A DNA stretch of 19,390 nt from an uncultured Alphaproteobacteria bacterium (GCA_904502095.1 CAJGDG010000017.1:1-19390); one strand, 5' to 3'; shown: positions 5,407-13,428, counted from the stretch's first letter. Made by a program: numbers and translations. Notes: generated by a model not told the origin, from the sequence alone.

Positions 5407-7194
5407 ATGAAAGAAAAACTGTCAAAAGAAGTAAAAGGTAAGTTATTACAAAATATGTTTGTAAAAAATTACAGACGTATGTGGCCGTATGTAAAACCAT
5501 ATTGGTTTCGCGGATTATTGTCATTGTTATTGGCTATCCCAATTGGGTCCATGGATGCTGTAATTGCGATGGCGTTGCGTCCATATATGGACTTAGTTAT
5601 GGTGGAAAAGTCTTTGCAGACGGCGTGGTATATTCCTTTGGGGATTATTATATTTACCTGTATCCAGGGTTTGTTAACTTATGTGTCTAATTATTTAAAT
5701 GCATGGTCTGGGGCAAAAATAACCAACCGTTTAAAGTTCGAACTTTACAAAAAAATGTTGTTTTTCGAAACGGACTTTTTCAGCAAGAAAAATTCTGGTG
5801 ATGTTATATTTATGTTTAACAACAATGCAGATATGGCGTGTGCTGGTTTGCTGACCAATTTAAAAAATCTGGTACAAAAGGTTTTTACAGCAATTTCATT
5901 GATTGTAGTTTTGTTCGTAAATTCATGGCAATTGGCGATTGTTTGTGTTGCGGTATTGTTTGGTGCAATGTTGCCGATGATGACATTGAAAAAGAAGATA
6001 AATTCAATTTTTTCTAAATCGATTGTCGCTGATTCTGCGTTGTTGACGGCGTATAATGAATCTTATGCTGGTAATAAAACGATTACTGCTTATAACCTAG
6101 AAGAGTATCAGCAGAAAAAGTTTCATGATGTTTTGCATTCTGTTTTTAATCTTAAGATGAAATTGGTTCAGCGCACCAGATGGGTGACCCCGGTAATGCA
6201 CGCTGTTTTGTCTGTTGGAATTGGTCTGGCGATTTGGTTCGGGTCGTTTTTGATTTTAAACGGCACAATCACCAGTGGCAGCTTTGTGTCGTTTTTGGCA
6301 GCCTTGATAATGCTATATAATCCGATGAAAAGTATGGGGTCGACATATAATTCGGTCTTGATGTCCTTTTTGGCTATTGAACGCGTATTCGAAGTAATGG
6401 ATTCTGTCCCTGCGATTAAAAATCGTCCTAATGCGGTAAAGATGCCAAATGAACACAAATGTATTGAATTCAAAGATGTTTCATTTGAATATGTCAAGGA
6501 TGTTCCTGTTTTAAAGCATGTTAATTTAACCGTTAATCATGGCGAGATTATTGCGCTGGTTGGTAATTCTGGTGGCGGAAAAACCACTATGGTCAGTTTA
6601 CTGCCGCGTTTTTACGATGTGACAGGTGGTGGTATCTATGTTGACGGCACAGATATTCGCGACTTTACATTGGCATCACTTCGTCAGAATATTGCGGTTG
6701 TGTTTCAGGACAACTTCTTGTTTGCAGGTACAATTCGTGAAAATATTTTGATTGGCAATCAATCTGCAACCGAAGAAGAAGTTAGCAAGGCTGTAAAAAT
6801 GGCGTGTTTGGATGATTTTATTGCCAGTTTAGAAAACGGTTTGGATACCCAGATTGGTGAACGCGGAATACTGTTGTCCGGTGGGCAAAAGCAGCGAATT
6901 GCTATCGCGCGCGCTTTCTTGAAAAATGCGCCGATATTAATCCTGGACGAAGCGACATCTGCATTGGATAATAAATCAGAAGCCGTTGTCCAACGTGCAA
7001 TAGAAAATCTGATGCAGGATAAAACTGTGTTTGTAATTGCGCACAGATTGTCGACTATCCGAAACGCGTCCAAGATTGTTGTTATAAATCATGGCGAAGT
7101 TGTAGAGGCTGGCACACACGAAGAATTGTTAAAAATAGAATGTGGCGCATATAAAACGCTGTATGATATGCAGTTCAAAGGCAGTGATGCATAA
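5407..7194 (+). CDS. ABC exporter, fused permease and ATPase (MsbA-like)
   Basis: A 595-aa half-transporter expected to work as a homodimer in the cytoplasmic membrane. The N-terminal part (about 30-325) has six predicted membrane helices of the type I exporter fold. The ATPase part (about 350-590) has Walker A GNSGGGKT (near 384-391), a Q-loop (VFQDNF), the signature LSGGQKQR (near 490), Walker B ILILDEATSALD and the H-loop AHRLSTI, all intact. Closest in layout to MsbA/LptA-type lipid flippases and multidrug exporters; the substrate cannot be told from sequence. AGGAAA precedes the ATG. It is followed directly by a terminator, so it appears to be a single-gene unit or the last gene after the HAD gene. 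Confidence 0.92.
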   Translation: MKEKLSKEVKGKLLQNMFVKNYRRMWPYVKPYWFRGLLSLLLAIPIGSMDAVIAMALRPYMDLVMVEKSLQTAWYIPLGIIIFTCIQGLLTYVSNYLNAWSGAKITNRLKFELYKKMLFFETDFFSKKNSGDVIFMFNNNADMACAGLLTNLKNLVQKVFTAISLIVVLFVNSWQLAIVCVAVLFGAMLPMMTLKKKINSIFSKSIVADSALLTAYNESYAGNKTITAYNLEEYQQKKFHDVLHSVFNLKMKLVQRTRWVTPVMHAVLSVGIGLAIWFGSFLILNGTITSGSFVSFLAALIMLYNPMKSMGSTYNSVLMSFLAIERVFEVMDSVPAIKNRPNAVKMPNEHKCIEFKDVSFEYVKDVPVLKHVNLTVNHGEIIALVGNSGGGKTTMVSLLPRFYDVTGGGIYVDGTDIRDFTLASLRQNIAVVFQDNFLFAGTIRENILIGNQSATEEEVSKAVKMACLDDFIASLENGLDTQIGERGILLSGGQKQRIAIARAFLKNAPILILDEATSALDNKSEAVVQRAIENLMQDKTVFVIAHRLSTIRNASKIVVINHGEVVEAGTHEELLKIECGAYKTLYDMQFKGSDA

Positions 7195-7199
7195 ACATT

Positions 7200-7224
7200 T
7201 CACCCCACACGGGGTGATTTTTTT
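7200..7224 (+). terminator. Terminator after the ABC exporter gene
   Basis: TCACCCC (7200-7206), ACAC loop, GGGGTGA (7211-7217), then T7. Confidence 0.92.
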
Positions 7225-7229
7225 ACTTA

Positions 7230-7258
7230 TTGCGATATGATATTTAAAGTGGTATATT
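7230..7258 (+). promoter_or_regulatory. Promoter of fabI
   Basis: TTGCGA (7230-7235), 17 bp, TATATT (7253-7258). The predicted leader of about 25 nt carries AAAGGA before the ATG. Confidence 0.65.
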
Positions 7259-7294
7259 TTACATTGTCCAATACATAACGATAAAGGATTTATA

Positions 7295-8107
7295 ATGTTA
7301 TTACAGGGAAAAAAGATTTTAATCACAGGCGTGGCAAATGATTGGTCTATGGCGTGGGCAATTGCCCAGCGTGCTGCCGCTGCAGGTGCGCAAATTGCAA
7401 TGCCTTATGCAATGCCGGCATTGGAAAAACGCGTTCGTCCATTGGCGGAATCGATTGGTGCTGAATTTGTTCAAGAATGTAATGTCCAAAACGATGCCCA
7501 GATGGATGATTTGTTTAATAAAATAGAAGAAAAATGGGGTCGTTTGGATGGCGTGTTGCACGCAATTGCGTTTTCCGATAAAAACGAATTGATGGGTCGC
7601 TATGCAGATACAACCCGCGATAATTTCAAAAATACAATGGATATTTCTGTATATTCATTGGTTGATATTGCGCGTCGTGCTTCTAAATTGATGACTGACG
7701 GTGGCAGTATTGTCACATTGACATATTTTGGCGGTGAAAAGTCTGTCCCAAACTATAATGTTATGGGCGTTGCAAAATCTGCACTGGACAGCAGTGTTCG
7801 TTATCTGGCATCTGACCTGGGCGCAGACGGCATTCGTGTTAATGCAATAAGCGCAGGTCCAATTATGACATTGGCATCCAGTGGTGTTGGTGGATTCAAA
7901 GCCATGTTGCGTCTGAACGCAGAAACAACGCCCCTGCGTCGCAATATGACATTGGATGATGTCAGTGGCGCTGCGCTGTATTTGTTCAGCAATTTATCCA
8001 GTGGTGTCACAGGCGAAGTGCATCATGTTGATTGTGGGTATTCTTCAACTGGTATGATGCCAAATGATATGAAAGATATTTTATTAAAAAATCTGGATGA
8101 TAAATAA
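7295..8107 (+). CDS. fabI: Enoyl-[acyl-carrier-protein] reductase (NADH), FabI
   Basis: Catalyses the last, NADH-dependent reduction in each round of type II fatty acid elongation. The 270-aa protein is a classical FabI-type SDR: the N-terminal motif ITGVANDWSMAWAIA (10-24) for the cofactor, LHAIAFSDK (88-96), and the catalytic Y144, Y154-x6-K161 in the segment VPNYNVMGVAK. The SAGPIMTLAS loop that closes over substrate and triclosan-type inhibitors is conserved. Length is a few residues above the E. coli enzyme because of the C-terminal tail. Own promoter and strong terminator; no other fab gene lies nearby. Confidence 0.95.
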   Translation: MLLQGKKILITGVANDWSMAWAIAQRAAAAGAQIAMPYAMPALEKRVRPLAESIGAEFVQECNVQNDAQMDDLFNKIEEKWGRLDGVLHAIAFSDKNELMGRYADTTRDNFKNTMDISVYSLVDIARRASKLMTDGGSIVTLTYFGGEKSVPNYNVMGVAKSALDSSVRYLASDLGADGIRVNAISAGPIMTLASSGVGGFKAMLRLNAETTPLRRNMTLDDVSGAALYLFSNLSSGVTGEVHHVDCGYSSTGMMPNDMKDILLKNLDDK

Positions 8108-8113
8108 AGGACG

Positions 8114-8140
8114 GACCTGTGGGATTTCACAGGTCTTTTT
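8114..8140 (+). terminator. Strong hairpin terminator between fabI and tatD
   Basis: A perfect 8-bp stem GACCTGTG/CACAGGTC (8114-8121 with 8128-8135), 6-nt loop, then T5. The tatD ATG follows only 6 nt after the T-run. Confidence 0.9.
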
Positions 8141-8146
8141 ATAAAG

Positions 8147-8827
8147 ATGCAAAAATATATTGATGCCCATTGTCATATTTCTGATTCAACGTGTCTGACT
8201 GAAGTCGGCGCAATTTTTAATGCGGCAAAACCATCTGATTGGGCAACCGTGTCCAAGATTTCAGACAAAGAAAAAAATATATACGGCGCAATTGGTGTAC
8301 ACCCGTGGTACATATCTGATTTGTCTGTGGGTTGGCAATCAGAATTATCTGATTTGCTGAAACAAAATCCAGAATTAATGGTTGGTGAAATCGGGTTGGA
8401 CAAATTTCATAATGATATGTCGCGTCAAATGGATGTTTTTATTGCACAACTAAACATCGCTTGTGCATTGAACAGGGGTGTTTGTGTTCATTGTGTGGGT
8501 GCATACGATAAATTACAACATATAATGAAGGGGACCGGGTCCGTATTGCCGCGGTTTTTATTGCTGCATGGCTATTCTGGTGGCACTCAGGATATAAAAA
8601 AAATGGCAGAAAAGTATAATGTATATTTTTCGTATGGGGCGCGTAATTTGCGAAATGCAAATCGTATTCTGGCAACGCCGTTGGACAGAATTTTGGCGGA
8701 AACGGACGACGATACGCCGACAGAAATTATCAATGTGGTAAATCGTATCGCAGGCATTTTGAATATTGCGCCTGACAAAATGGCTGATATAATATATAAA
8801 AATACAATACGGATGTTGAATTCATGA
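8147..8827 (+). CDS. TatD-family metal-dependent hydrolase
   Basis: A 226-aa TIM-barrel metallohydrolase, a little short for the family (about 260). The metal ligands are in place: H8-x-H10, E81 in GEIGLD, H115 in VHCVG, H141 in LLHGYSG, and D187 in AETD. TatD proteins are reported as 3'-5' DNA exonucleases and as deacylases; the exact substrate here is unknown. The start is fixed by the DAHCH motif near the N-terminus, yet the ATG lies 6 nt after a terminator T-run with no Shine-Dalgarno and no clear promoter. The stop overlaps the next ATG by 4 bp (ATGA), so tatD and tcdA are co-translated. Confidence 0.88.
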   Translation: MQKYIDAHCHISDSTCLTEVGAIFNAAKPSDWATVSKISDKEKNIYGAIGVHPWYISDLSVGWQSELSDLLKQNPELMVGEIGLDKFHNDMSRQMDVFIAQLNIACALNRGVCVHCVGAYDKLQHIMKGTGSVLPRFLLLHGYSGGTQDIKKMAEKYNVYFSYGARNLRNANRILATPLDRILAETDDDTPTEIINVVNRIAGILNIAPDKMADIIYKNTIRMLNS

Positions 8828-9504
8828 CCAGATTAAACAGAACCAGATTATTATACGGCCAAGAAGGTACAGAAAAACTTAAAAACGCAACTGTAATGGT
8901 TGTTGGGTGTGGTGCGGTTGGTTCCTTTGCGATAGAGGCGTTGGCGCGATCTGGTGTTGGGCATTTGATACTGATTGATTTTGATAGTGTCGAAGAATCG
9001 AATATTAATCGTCAATTGTTCGCATCGGATTCGACTGTTGGTATGCCAAAGGTTGATGTTGCTGCTGCGCGTATCTGTGATATCAATCCAGAAATAAAGA
9101 CAACAACATTAAATATCTTTTTTGATGATGGCACAGAACTGGATTTTAATCCTGATTTTATAATTGATGCGATTGATACGGTTCCGTCCAAAGTTGCGCT
9201 GTATAAATGGGCGGCGCGCTATAATATCCCACTGATTTCCAGTATGGGCGCGGCATCAAAAACAGATATAACAAAAATAAAAATCGCGCCATTGTCGAAA
9301 ACAACGGTGTGCCCATTGGCTGCGCGCGTGCGCAGAATGGTGCGCGAACAGGGCTTGCCTGATTTTTCAGCGGTGTATTCAACACAACAGCCTGTGCCCG
9401 TTGTCGGACACGCCAAGAATTTAGGCTCTGTTATCACGGTGACAGGCACATTTGGTTTAATGATGGCAAATTGGGTTATTAATAAAATACAGAATTTGAC
9501 ATAA
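8824..9504 (+). CDS. tcdA: tRNA threonylcarbamoyladenosine dehydratase (TcdA/CsdL-like)
   Basis: A 226-aa ThiF/E1-like enzyme. TcdA uses ATP to cyclise t6A37 of ANN-decoding tRNAs to ct6A. The adenylation fold is clear: the nucleotide loop GCGAVGS (28-34), IDFDSVEESNINRQ (51-64) with the arginine and glutamine that contact ATP, and IDAIDTVPSK for magnesium. TcdA-like features are the LNRTRLLYG opening, CPLAARVRR and the VYSTQQP strand; the C-terminal part is shorter than in E. coli (268 aa). A general ThiF/MoeB-type E1 is the alternative, but no ThiS/MoaD-like partner is nearby. The gene overlaps tatD by 4 bp. Its final codons contain the -35 of the next promoter. Confidence 0.85.
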   Translation: MTRLNRTRLLYGQEGTEKLKNATVMVVGCGAVGSFAIEALARSGVGHLILIDFDSVEESNINRQLFASDSTVGMPKVDVAAARICDINPEIKTTTLNIFFDDGTELDFNPDFIIDAIDTVPSKVALYKWAARYNIPLISSMGAASKTDITKIKIAPLSKTTVCPLAARVRRMVREQGLPDFSAVYSTQQPVPVVGHAKNLGSVITVTGTFGLMMANWVINKIQNLT

Positions 9505-9525
9505 TCAATATCTTTGTTGTAGACT
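9496..9525 (+). promoter_or_regulatory. Probable promoter of the SIMPL gene
   Basis: TTGACA (9496-9501), overlapping the tcdA stop region, lies 18 bp from TAGACT (9520-9525). The -35 is consensus, the -10 is weak. Confidence 0.5.
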
Positions 9526-9555
9526 AAGCTTATAACAACAGCAGGAGAGGGCATA

Positions 9556-10302
9556 ATGAAATTAACCAACAAATTAAAAAGTCTGTCTGGATTGTGGCTG
9601 TCTGTATTGGCGGTTGGTGTTGCGTTGGGTGGTTTTTTTATTGGTGATGGTATTTATCGCGCAATGTCTGGGCGCACCGTCACAGTCAAGGGTTTGGCTG
9701 AACGCGATGTCGTGGCAGATACTGCTGTATGGAACATCAAGATAAATGGTGTTGGTGGCGATTTGACTGTTTTGCAACAGCAAATTGATGAAGATATCAA
9801 TGAAATACATGCGTTTTTAATCGATTCTGGTTTTTCACCAACTGATATTCAAAATCTGCGTGTCCAGGTTCGTGATAAATATGCTGGTTATTCAGATGCG
9901 GAATTAAAGAATCAACAAAATGACGGTCGTTATGTTATTGAAACCGGGGTCAAGGTTCGTTCTAATAATGTTGGCTTGGTTGATGCTGTGTCGCGTCGTA
10001 TGGGCGAATTGGTTCGTCGTGGGATTACTATTACCGAAGATTATGCAGGCCCAATTTATATTTTTAATGGATTAAATGAAATTAAAATATCGATGATTGA
10101 ACAGGCAACAAAAAACGCGACTGCTGCGGGTCAGCAATTTGCCAAAGACGCAGATGCGCGTTTGGGAAAAATTAAAAGCGCAAACCAAGGCGTGTTCAGC
10201 ATTGAATCGCGCGATCCAACAGATTCGTGGTCGTCGAATGAACGCCAATCAATAAATAAAAAGGTGCGCGTTGTTGCAACAATTACATTTTATTTAAAGT
10301 AA
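9556..10302 (+). CDS. SIMPL-domain (DUF541) protein, membrane-anchored
   Basis: A 248-aa protein with one N-terminal membrane helix (about 12-30, or an uncleaved signal) and a SIMPL/DUF541 domain over the rest (about 40-247). The start of that domain, TVTVKGLAERDVVADTAVW, and the terminal KVRVVATITFYLK strand match the family. SIMPL proteins are mostly periplasmic or surface-exposed; one homologue (E. coli YggE) is tied to oxidative stress, others to signalling, and no enzyme activity is established. A good Shine-Dalgarno (AGGAGAGGG) lies before the ATG at 9556. No terminator is visible before the next promoter, so read-through into the following gene is possible. Confidence 0.87.
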   Translation: MKLTNKLKSLSGLWLSVLAVGVALGGFFIGDGIYRAMSGRTVTVKGLAERDVVADTAVWNIKINGVGGDLTVLQQQIDEDINEIHAFLIDSGFSPTDIQNLRVQVRDKYAGYSDAELKNQQNDGRYVIETGVKVRSNNVGLVDAVSRRMGELVRRGITITEDYAGPIYIFNGLNEIKISMIEQATKNATAAGQQFAKDADARLGKIKSANQGVFSIESRDPTDSWSSNERQSINKKVRVVATITFYLK

Positions 10303-10306
10303 AAAC

Positions 10307-10335
10307 TTTACAATGTGAATTTAAACTAATAAAAT
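10307..10335 (+). promoter_or_regulatory. Promoter of the Lys/Ala-Cys-EF-hand gene
   Basis: TTTACA (10307-10312), 17 bp, TAAAAT (10330-10335). The predicted leader of about 26 nt carries AAGGAAGG before the ATG. Confidence 0.65.
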
Positions 10336-10367
10336 AGAAGCGTCATACAAAACCAAAGGAAGGACAA

Positions 10368-10850
10368 ATGGCAAAACAAACTACAAAAAAAACAACAGCA
10401 AAAGTTGCTGCAAAAAAAGCTGCTGTAAAGCCAGCGGCAAAGAAAACGGTTAAACCAGCCGTTAAAAAGCCAGTTGCAAAATCTGCACCAGTAATTGAAA
10501 AATTGCCTTGTGGCTGCGACAAGGGTTGTGCATGTGCTGGCAAATGCCACAAACGCGGCGGTTTTTTCAAGAAGTTGGTTGTTTTCTTGGTGATATTCGG
10601 TTTGGGTTTTGCCGCAGCAAAATTGTGCTGCTGTGAAAAAGGTCGCAAAATGATGCCGCGTCCAGAATTTGAAAATGGCTGCTTGGTTGTTAAATGCCCA
10701 AAGATGGCGAAAATGGTTGAAAAGATGGATGCTGATAAAAACGGTTGTGTATCCGTTGAAGAATTCAAGGCCGCAAAAAAACATTATCGTGGTCCAAAAC
10801 ACGACCGTGGCCCACGCCCAGCAGAAATGCCAGCGCCAGTTGCAGAATAA
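10368..10850 (+). CDS. Unclassified protein: Lys/Ala-rich tail, Cys cluster, membrane helix, EF-hand
   Basis: A 160-aa protein I cannot assign to a family. Residues 1-45 are a histone-H1-like run of K, A, P and T. Residues 48-60 form a tight cluster with spacing C-x-C-x3-C-x-C-x3-C. One membrane helix spans about 68-85 and is followed at once by C87-C88-C89. Residues 121-132 are a textbook EF-hand loop (D121, D123, N125, G126, S129, E132), except that the -Y position is C127; C105 and C110 precede it. The tail is rich in R, P and H. By the positive-inside rule the lysine tail should be cytoplasmic and the EF-hand outside. The gene has its own promoter, a strong Shine-Dalgarno and a terminator, so it is probably a real, well-expressed single gene. 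A metal or calcium role is inference only. Confidence 0.85.
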   Translation: MAKQTTKKTTAKVAAKKAAVKPAAKKTVKPAVKKPVAKSAPVIEKLPCGCDKGCACAGKCHKRGGFFKKLVVFLVIFGLGFAAAKLCCCEKGRKMMPRPEFENGCLVVKCPKMAKMVEKMDADKNGCVSVEEFKAAKKHYRGPKHDRGPRPAEMPAPVAE

Positions 10851-10853
10851 TAA

Positions 10854-10878
10854 AAAGCCCCATTTGGGGCTTTCTTTT
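10854..10878. terminator. Bidirectional terminator between convergent genes
   Basis: AAAGCCCC (10854-10861), ATTT loop, GGGGCTTT (10866-10873), with T-rich sequence on both sides. It serves the gene ending at 10850 and ligA ending at 10877 on the other strand. Confidence 0.88.
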
Positions 10879-12862
10879 ATTTGATTGCGTTTTCGAAATC
10901 TTGTTCAGACCATATTGTTATACCCAGCTCTGTTGCGCGGGTCAGTTTACTGCCCGCATCTGCACCAGCCAACACGATGTCTGTTTTTGAAGATACGCTG
11001 TTTGATACGATTGCACCAAAGGATTCTAAAATGTCTTTGGCTGCATCACGGGTATAATTTATCAGCGTGCCAGTCAGAACGATTTTTTTGCCGGTTAACA
11101 ATTCGTTTGTTTTTTTGCTTTCTTGTTTTGCGTCTTTTACATTAATGTGCGCCAATAACTTGTCCAGTTCTTTTTTGTTATGTTCGTCTGTCATAAAAGA
11201 AACGATTTCATCTGCCATAACATCGCCAATACCATCGATGTCTTTTAGTTTCCATGCCGGCGCATTTCGTACCGCATCCAGTGTTCCAAATGCCCGCGCC
11301 AGTATTTTGGCTGTCACTTCGCCAACTTCTGGGATGCCGATTGCGAATAAAAATCTGTGCAATTCAATATCGCGCGCATGATTAATAGATTGGTTTAAAT
11401 TCATCACAGATTTTTCGCCAAACCCATCCAGATTTTTTATGTCGTTCCCATGGTTCTGTATCAGTGTAAATATATCGCTGGGGCCATTAATCCAGCCGCG
11501 TGCAATAAAGTTTTCTAATTGTTTTGTGCCCAGACCGTCAATATCAAAACCTTTTCTGGAAACCAGGTGTTCTAATTCGCCCAATCTTTGTGCAGGGCAG
11601 GTCAGGGTATTTATACATCTGCGTGCGACCTGGCCTGATTCTTGAACGACCCGTCCGCCGCATACAGGGCATGTATCAGGAAATATAAATTCGCTTGCCG
11701 TTGGATTTTTTTCTGCCACGCCAACTATTTGTGGTATGACATCACCTGCGCGTTGAACGATGACTTTGTCGCCCACGCGTACCCCCAGTCGATTTATTTC
11801 ATCTGCATTGTGTAATGTTGCGCGCGACACAACAACGCCACCGATATTAATAGGTTCCAGTTCTGCCACCGGTGTTAAAACACCAGTTCTGCCGACTTGG
11901 ATTGTAATGTCGCATAAATCTGTAATGGCGCGTGCCGCAGGGAATTTGTATGCGACTTCCCAACGTGGGCTGTTTGCGCGACTGCCCATTTGTTCTTGGG
12001 TTGCGATATTGTTTACTTTTAATACCAATCCGTCAATGTCAAATGGAATTTCAGGGCGAATCAGCATAATATTGTTGTACACATTTTGTATGTCGTTCAT
12101 ATTATTTGCGTGCGCGGCCCATGCGCGTGTAGTTTTAAAGCCCCACGATTCCAGTTTGTCAAAATATTGTGATTGGGTGTTAAAATCGCGTTCGGAAATT
12201 TCGCCGTATGTATACGCAAACGCACTAAGTTTTCGTGTAGCGGTTATTTGTGGGTTTAGTTGGCGCAGCGATCCAGCAGCTGCATTTCGTGGATTTGCAA
12301 ATTGTTTTTCAGACTCTGCATTTAGTGCGATAAAATCGGCGCGTTTCATATAGACTTCTCCGCGCACTTCGATAACATCTGGGAAATCGCCAGTCAGTTT
12401 TTGTGGAATGTCTGGTATGGTTTTCAGATTTGCTGTAATATCTTCGCCCATAACGCCACTGCCGCGTGTTAACCCACGAACCAGCACGCCATGTTCGTAT
12501 CGTGCAGAATAAGAAACGCCGTCCACTTTTAATTCTATGAAAATATCTTGGCTGGTTAGTTTGTTGAACCAATCTGCAACCTCGGTTTCGTCAAAAACAT
12601 CGGCTATAGACAGCATAGGCACGCTGTGTGCGTATGATTTAAACTTTTCGCTTACAGCAGCGCCAACATGGGTTGATGCGCCATTTTTTGCTAGTTCTGG
12701 GAATTGTGATTCAATTTCCAATGCGCGTTTTTTTGCCGCGTCATATGTTGCATCGTCAACAACAGGTGCATCATTTTGATGGTATGCAATATCCCAATCG
12801 TGCAGTTTTTTCAACAGTTCACTGTGTTCAGATAAAATAAATAAATCAGGTACATTTTTCAT
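10877..12862 (-). CDS. ligA: NAD-dependent DNA ligase LigA
   Basis: Seals nicks in replication and repair using NAD+. The 661-aa protein is full length. It has the Ia NAD-binding domain (about 1-65), the adenylation domain with K112 in the K-V-D-G motif, the OB fold (about 310-395), a four-cysteine zinc finger (CPVCGG ... C ... C, near 400-425), helix-hairpin-helix repeats (about 435-580) and a C-terminal BRCT domain (about 590-661). The ATG at 12862 has no Shine-Dalgarno but lies 6 nt after TATAAT, so its mRNA is probably leaderless. It follows the HU gene on the same strand but is separated from it by a terminator. Confidence 0.96.
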   Translation of the reverse strand: MKNVPDLFILSEHSELLKKLHDWDIAYHQNDAPVVDDATYDAAKKRALEIESQFPELAKNGASTHVGAAVSEKFKSYAHSVPMLSIADVFDETEVADWFNKLTSQDIFIELKVDGVSYSARYEHGVLVRGLTRGSGVMGEDITANLKTIPDIPQKLTGDFPDVIEVRGEVYMKRADFIALNAESEKQFANPRNAAAGSLRQLNPQITATRKLSAFAYTYGEISERDFNTQSQYFDKLESWGFKTTRAWAAHANNMNDIQNVYNNIMLIRPEIPFDIDGLVLKVNNIATQEQMGSRANSPRWEVAYKFPAARAITDLCDITIQVGRTGVLTPVAELEPINIGGVVVSRATLHNADEINRLGVRVGDKVIVQRAGDVIPQIVGVAEKNPTASEFIFPDTCPVCGGRVVQESGQVARRCINTLTCPAQRLGELEHLVSRKGFDIDGLGTKQLENFIARGWINGPSDIFTLIQNHGNDIKNLDGFGEKSVMNLNQSINHARDIELHRFLFAIGIPEVGEVTAKILARAFGTLDAVRNAPAWKLKDIDGIGDVMADEIVSFMTDEHNKKELDKLLAHINVKDAKQESKKTNELLTGKKIVLTGTLINYTRDAAKDILESFGAIVSNSVSSKTDIVLAGADAGSKLTRATELGITIWSEQDFENAIK

Positions 12863-12868
12863 AATCAG

Positions 12869-12897
12869 ATTATAGAAAAAACATATAAATAAAACAA
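12869..12897 (-). promoter_or_regulatory. ligA promoter with start at the ATG
   Basis: On the minus strand TTGTTT (12892-12897), 17 bp, TATAAT (12869-12874). The predicted start is 12862, which is the first base of the ligA ATG. No Shine-Dalgarno is present. Confidence 0.72.
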
Positions 12898-12901
12898 TAT
12901 T

Positions 12902-12929
12902 AAAAAATCCCCCAATCGGGGGATTTTTT
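12902..12929 (-). terminator. Terminator of the HU gene
   Basis: A perfect 12-bp stem AAAAAATCCCCC/GGGGGATTTTTT with a 4-nt loop, 21 nt past the HU stop. The A/T flanks make it work in both directions. Confidence 0.9.
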
Positions 12930-12949
12930 ATTTACATAAATCGAACGAT

Positions 12950-13222
12950 TTAGTTCAAAGCATCTTTCAAAGCTTTACCTGGTTTGAATTTAGGCTGTGT
13001 AGATGCTGGGATTTTGATAGCAGCGCCTGTCTGTGGATTGCGGCCTGTTGTTGCTTTGCGTTTTGCAGATGTGAATGTGCCAAAGCCAACCAAGCGAACT
13101 TCGCCTTTCTTTTTCAAAACTTTTGTTACTGTGTTGATAAATGCATCCAAGCAGCCAGCAGCTGTTGCTTTTGTAACATTAACTTCGTTTGCGATTGCTT
13201 CAATCAATTGCTGTTTGTTCAT
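12950..13222 (-). CDS. HU-family DNA-binding protein
   Basis: A 90-aa histone-like nucleoid protein that binds DNA as a dimer and bends it. Full-length HU fold: N-terminal helices (MNKQQLIEAIA), the VRLVGFGTF core strand (42-50), and the DNA-binding arm with GRNPQTG (60-66) and IPA, then the KPGKALKDALN tail. The start at 13222 is set by AGGAG about 9 nt upstream and by the typical MNKxxLI opening. The predicted promoter (13356-13384) leaves an unusually long leader of about 127 nt that can fold into a long hairpin, unlike the short or absent leaders of its neighbours. Which HU/IHF subunit class it belongs to I cannot say, but it lacks clear IHF-specific features. Confidence 0.95.
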   Translation of the reverse strand: MNKQQLIEAIANEVNVTKATAAGCLDAFINTVTKVLKKKGEVRLVGFGTFTSAKRKATTGRNPQTGAAIKIPASTQPKFKPGKALKDALN

Positions 13223-13267
13223 ATGTTTCTCCTTTCGTAATTTTTTAAAGGTGTTCGCAGTGCCCAA

Positions 13268-13339
13268 GGCAATGTCGCTAGAATCCAGGTTTTTCGATTT
13301 TACAATCAGCTGTCATCCAAGTATCCTAAGGACATTGCC
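13268..13339 (-). promoter_or_regulatory. Structured 5' leader of the HU mRNA
   Basis: GGCAATGTC and GACATTGCC (13268-13276 and 13331-13339) form a perfect 9-bp long-range stem. After one C-C mismatch and a U-G pair it continues with TAGGAT/ATTCTA, and a small inner hairpin GATT-GTAA-AATC fits in the loop. It lies wholly between the predicted start (about 13349) and the HU Shine-Dalgarno. It matches no riboswitch class I recognise; a thermosensor or binding site for autoregulation are possibilities. Confidence 0.55.
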
Positions 13340-13355
13340 TGTACTGCTTACCCGA

Positions 13356-13384
13356 ATCGTAGAGAAATCTGCGATTTAAGTCAA
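13356..13384 (-). promoter_or_regulatory. HU promoter
   Basis: On the minus strand TTGACT (13379-13384), 17 bp, TACGAT (13356-13361). The predicted start is about 13349. Confidence 0.65.
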
Positions 13385-13428
13385 GCCTATAATTTAAAAA
13401 ACGCAAAAAACTGCAATCTTGACAAATT

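Noticed and set aside
10326..10802. Minus-strand 158-codon frame rich in Phe and Cys
   Set aside because: It is the complement of the lysine-rich gene on the plus strand (AAA/AAG read as TTT/CTT). The plus gene has promoter, Shine-Dalgarno and terminator; this one has none.
11760..12353. Plus-strand 197-codon frame inside ligA
   Set aside because: It is antisense to a full-length, intact LigA and shows no domain or start signals; it arises from the codon pattern of the real gene.
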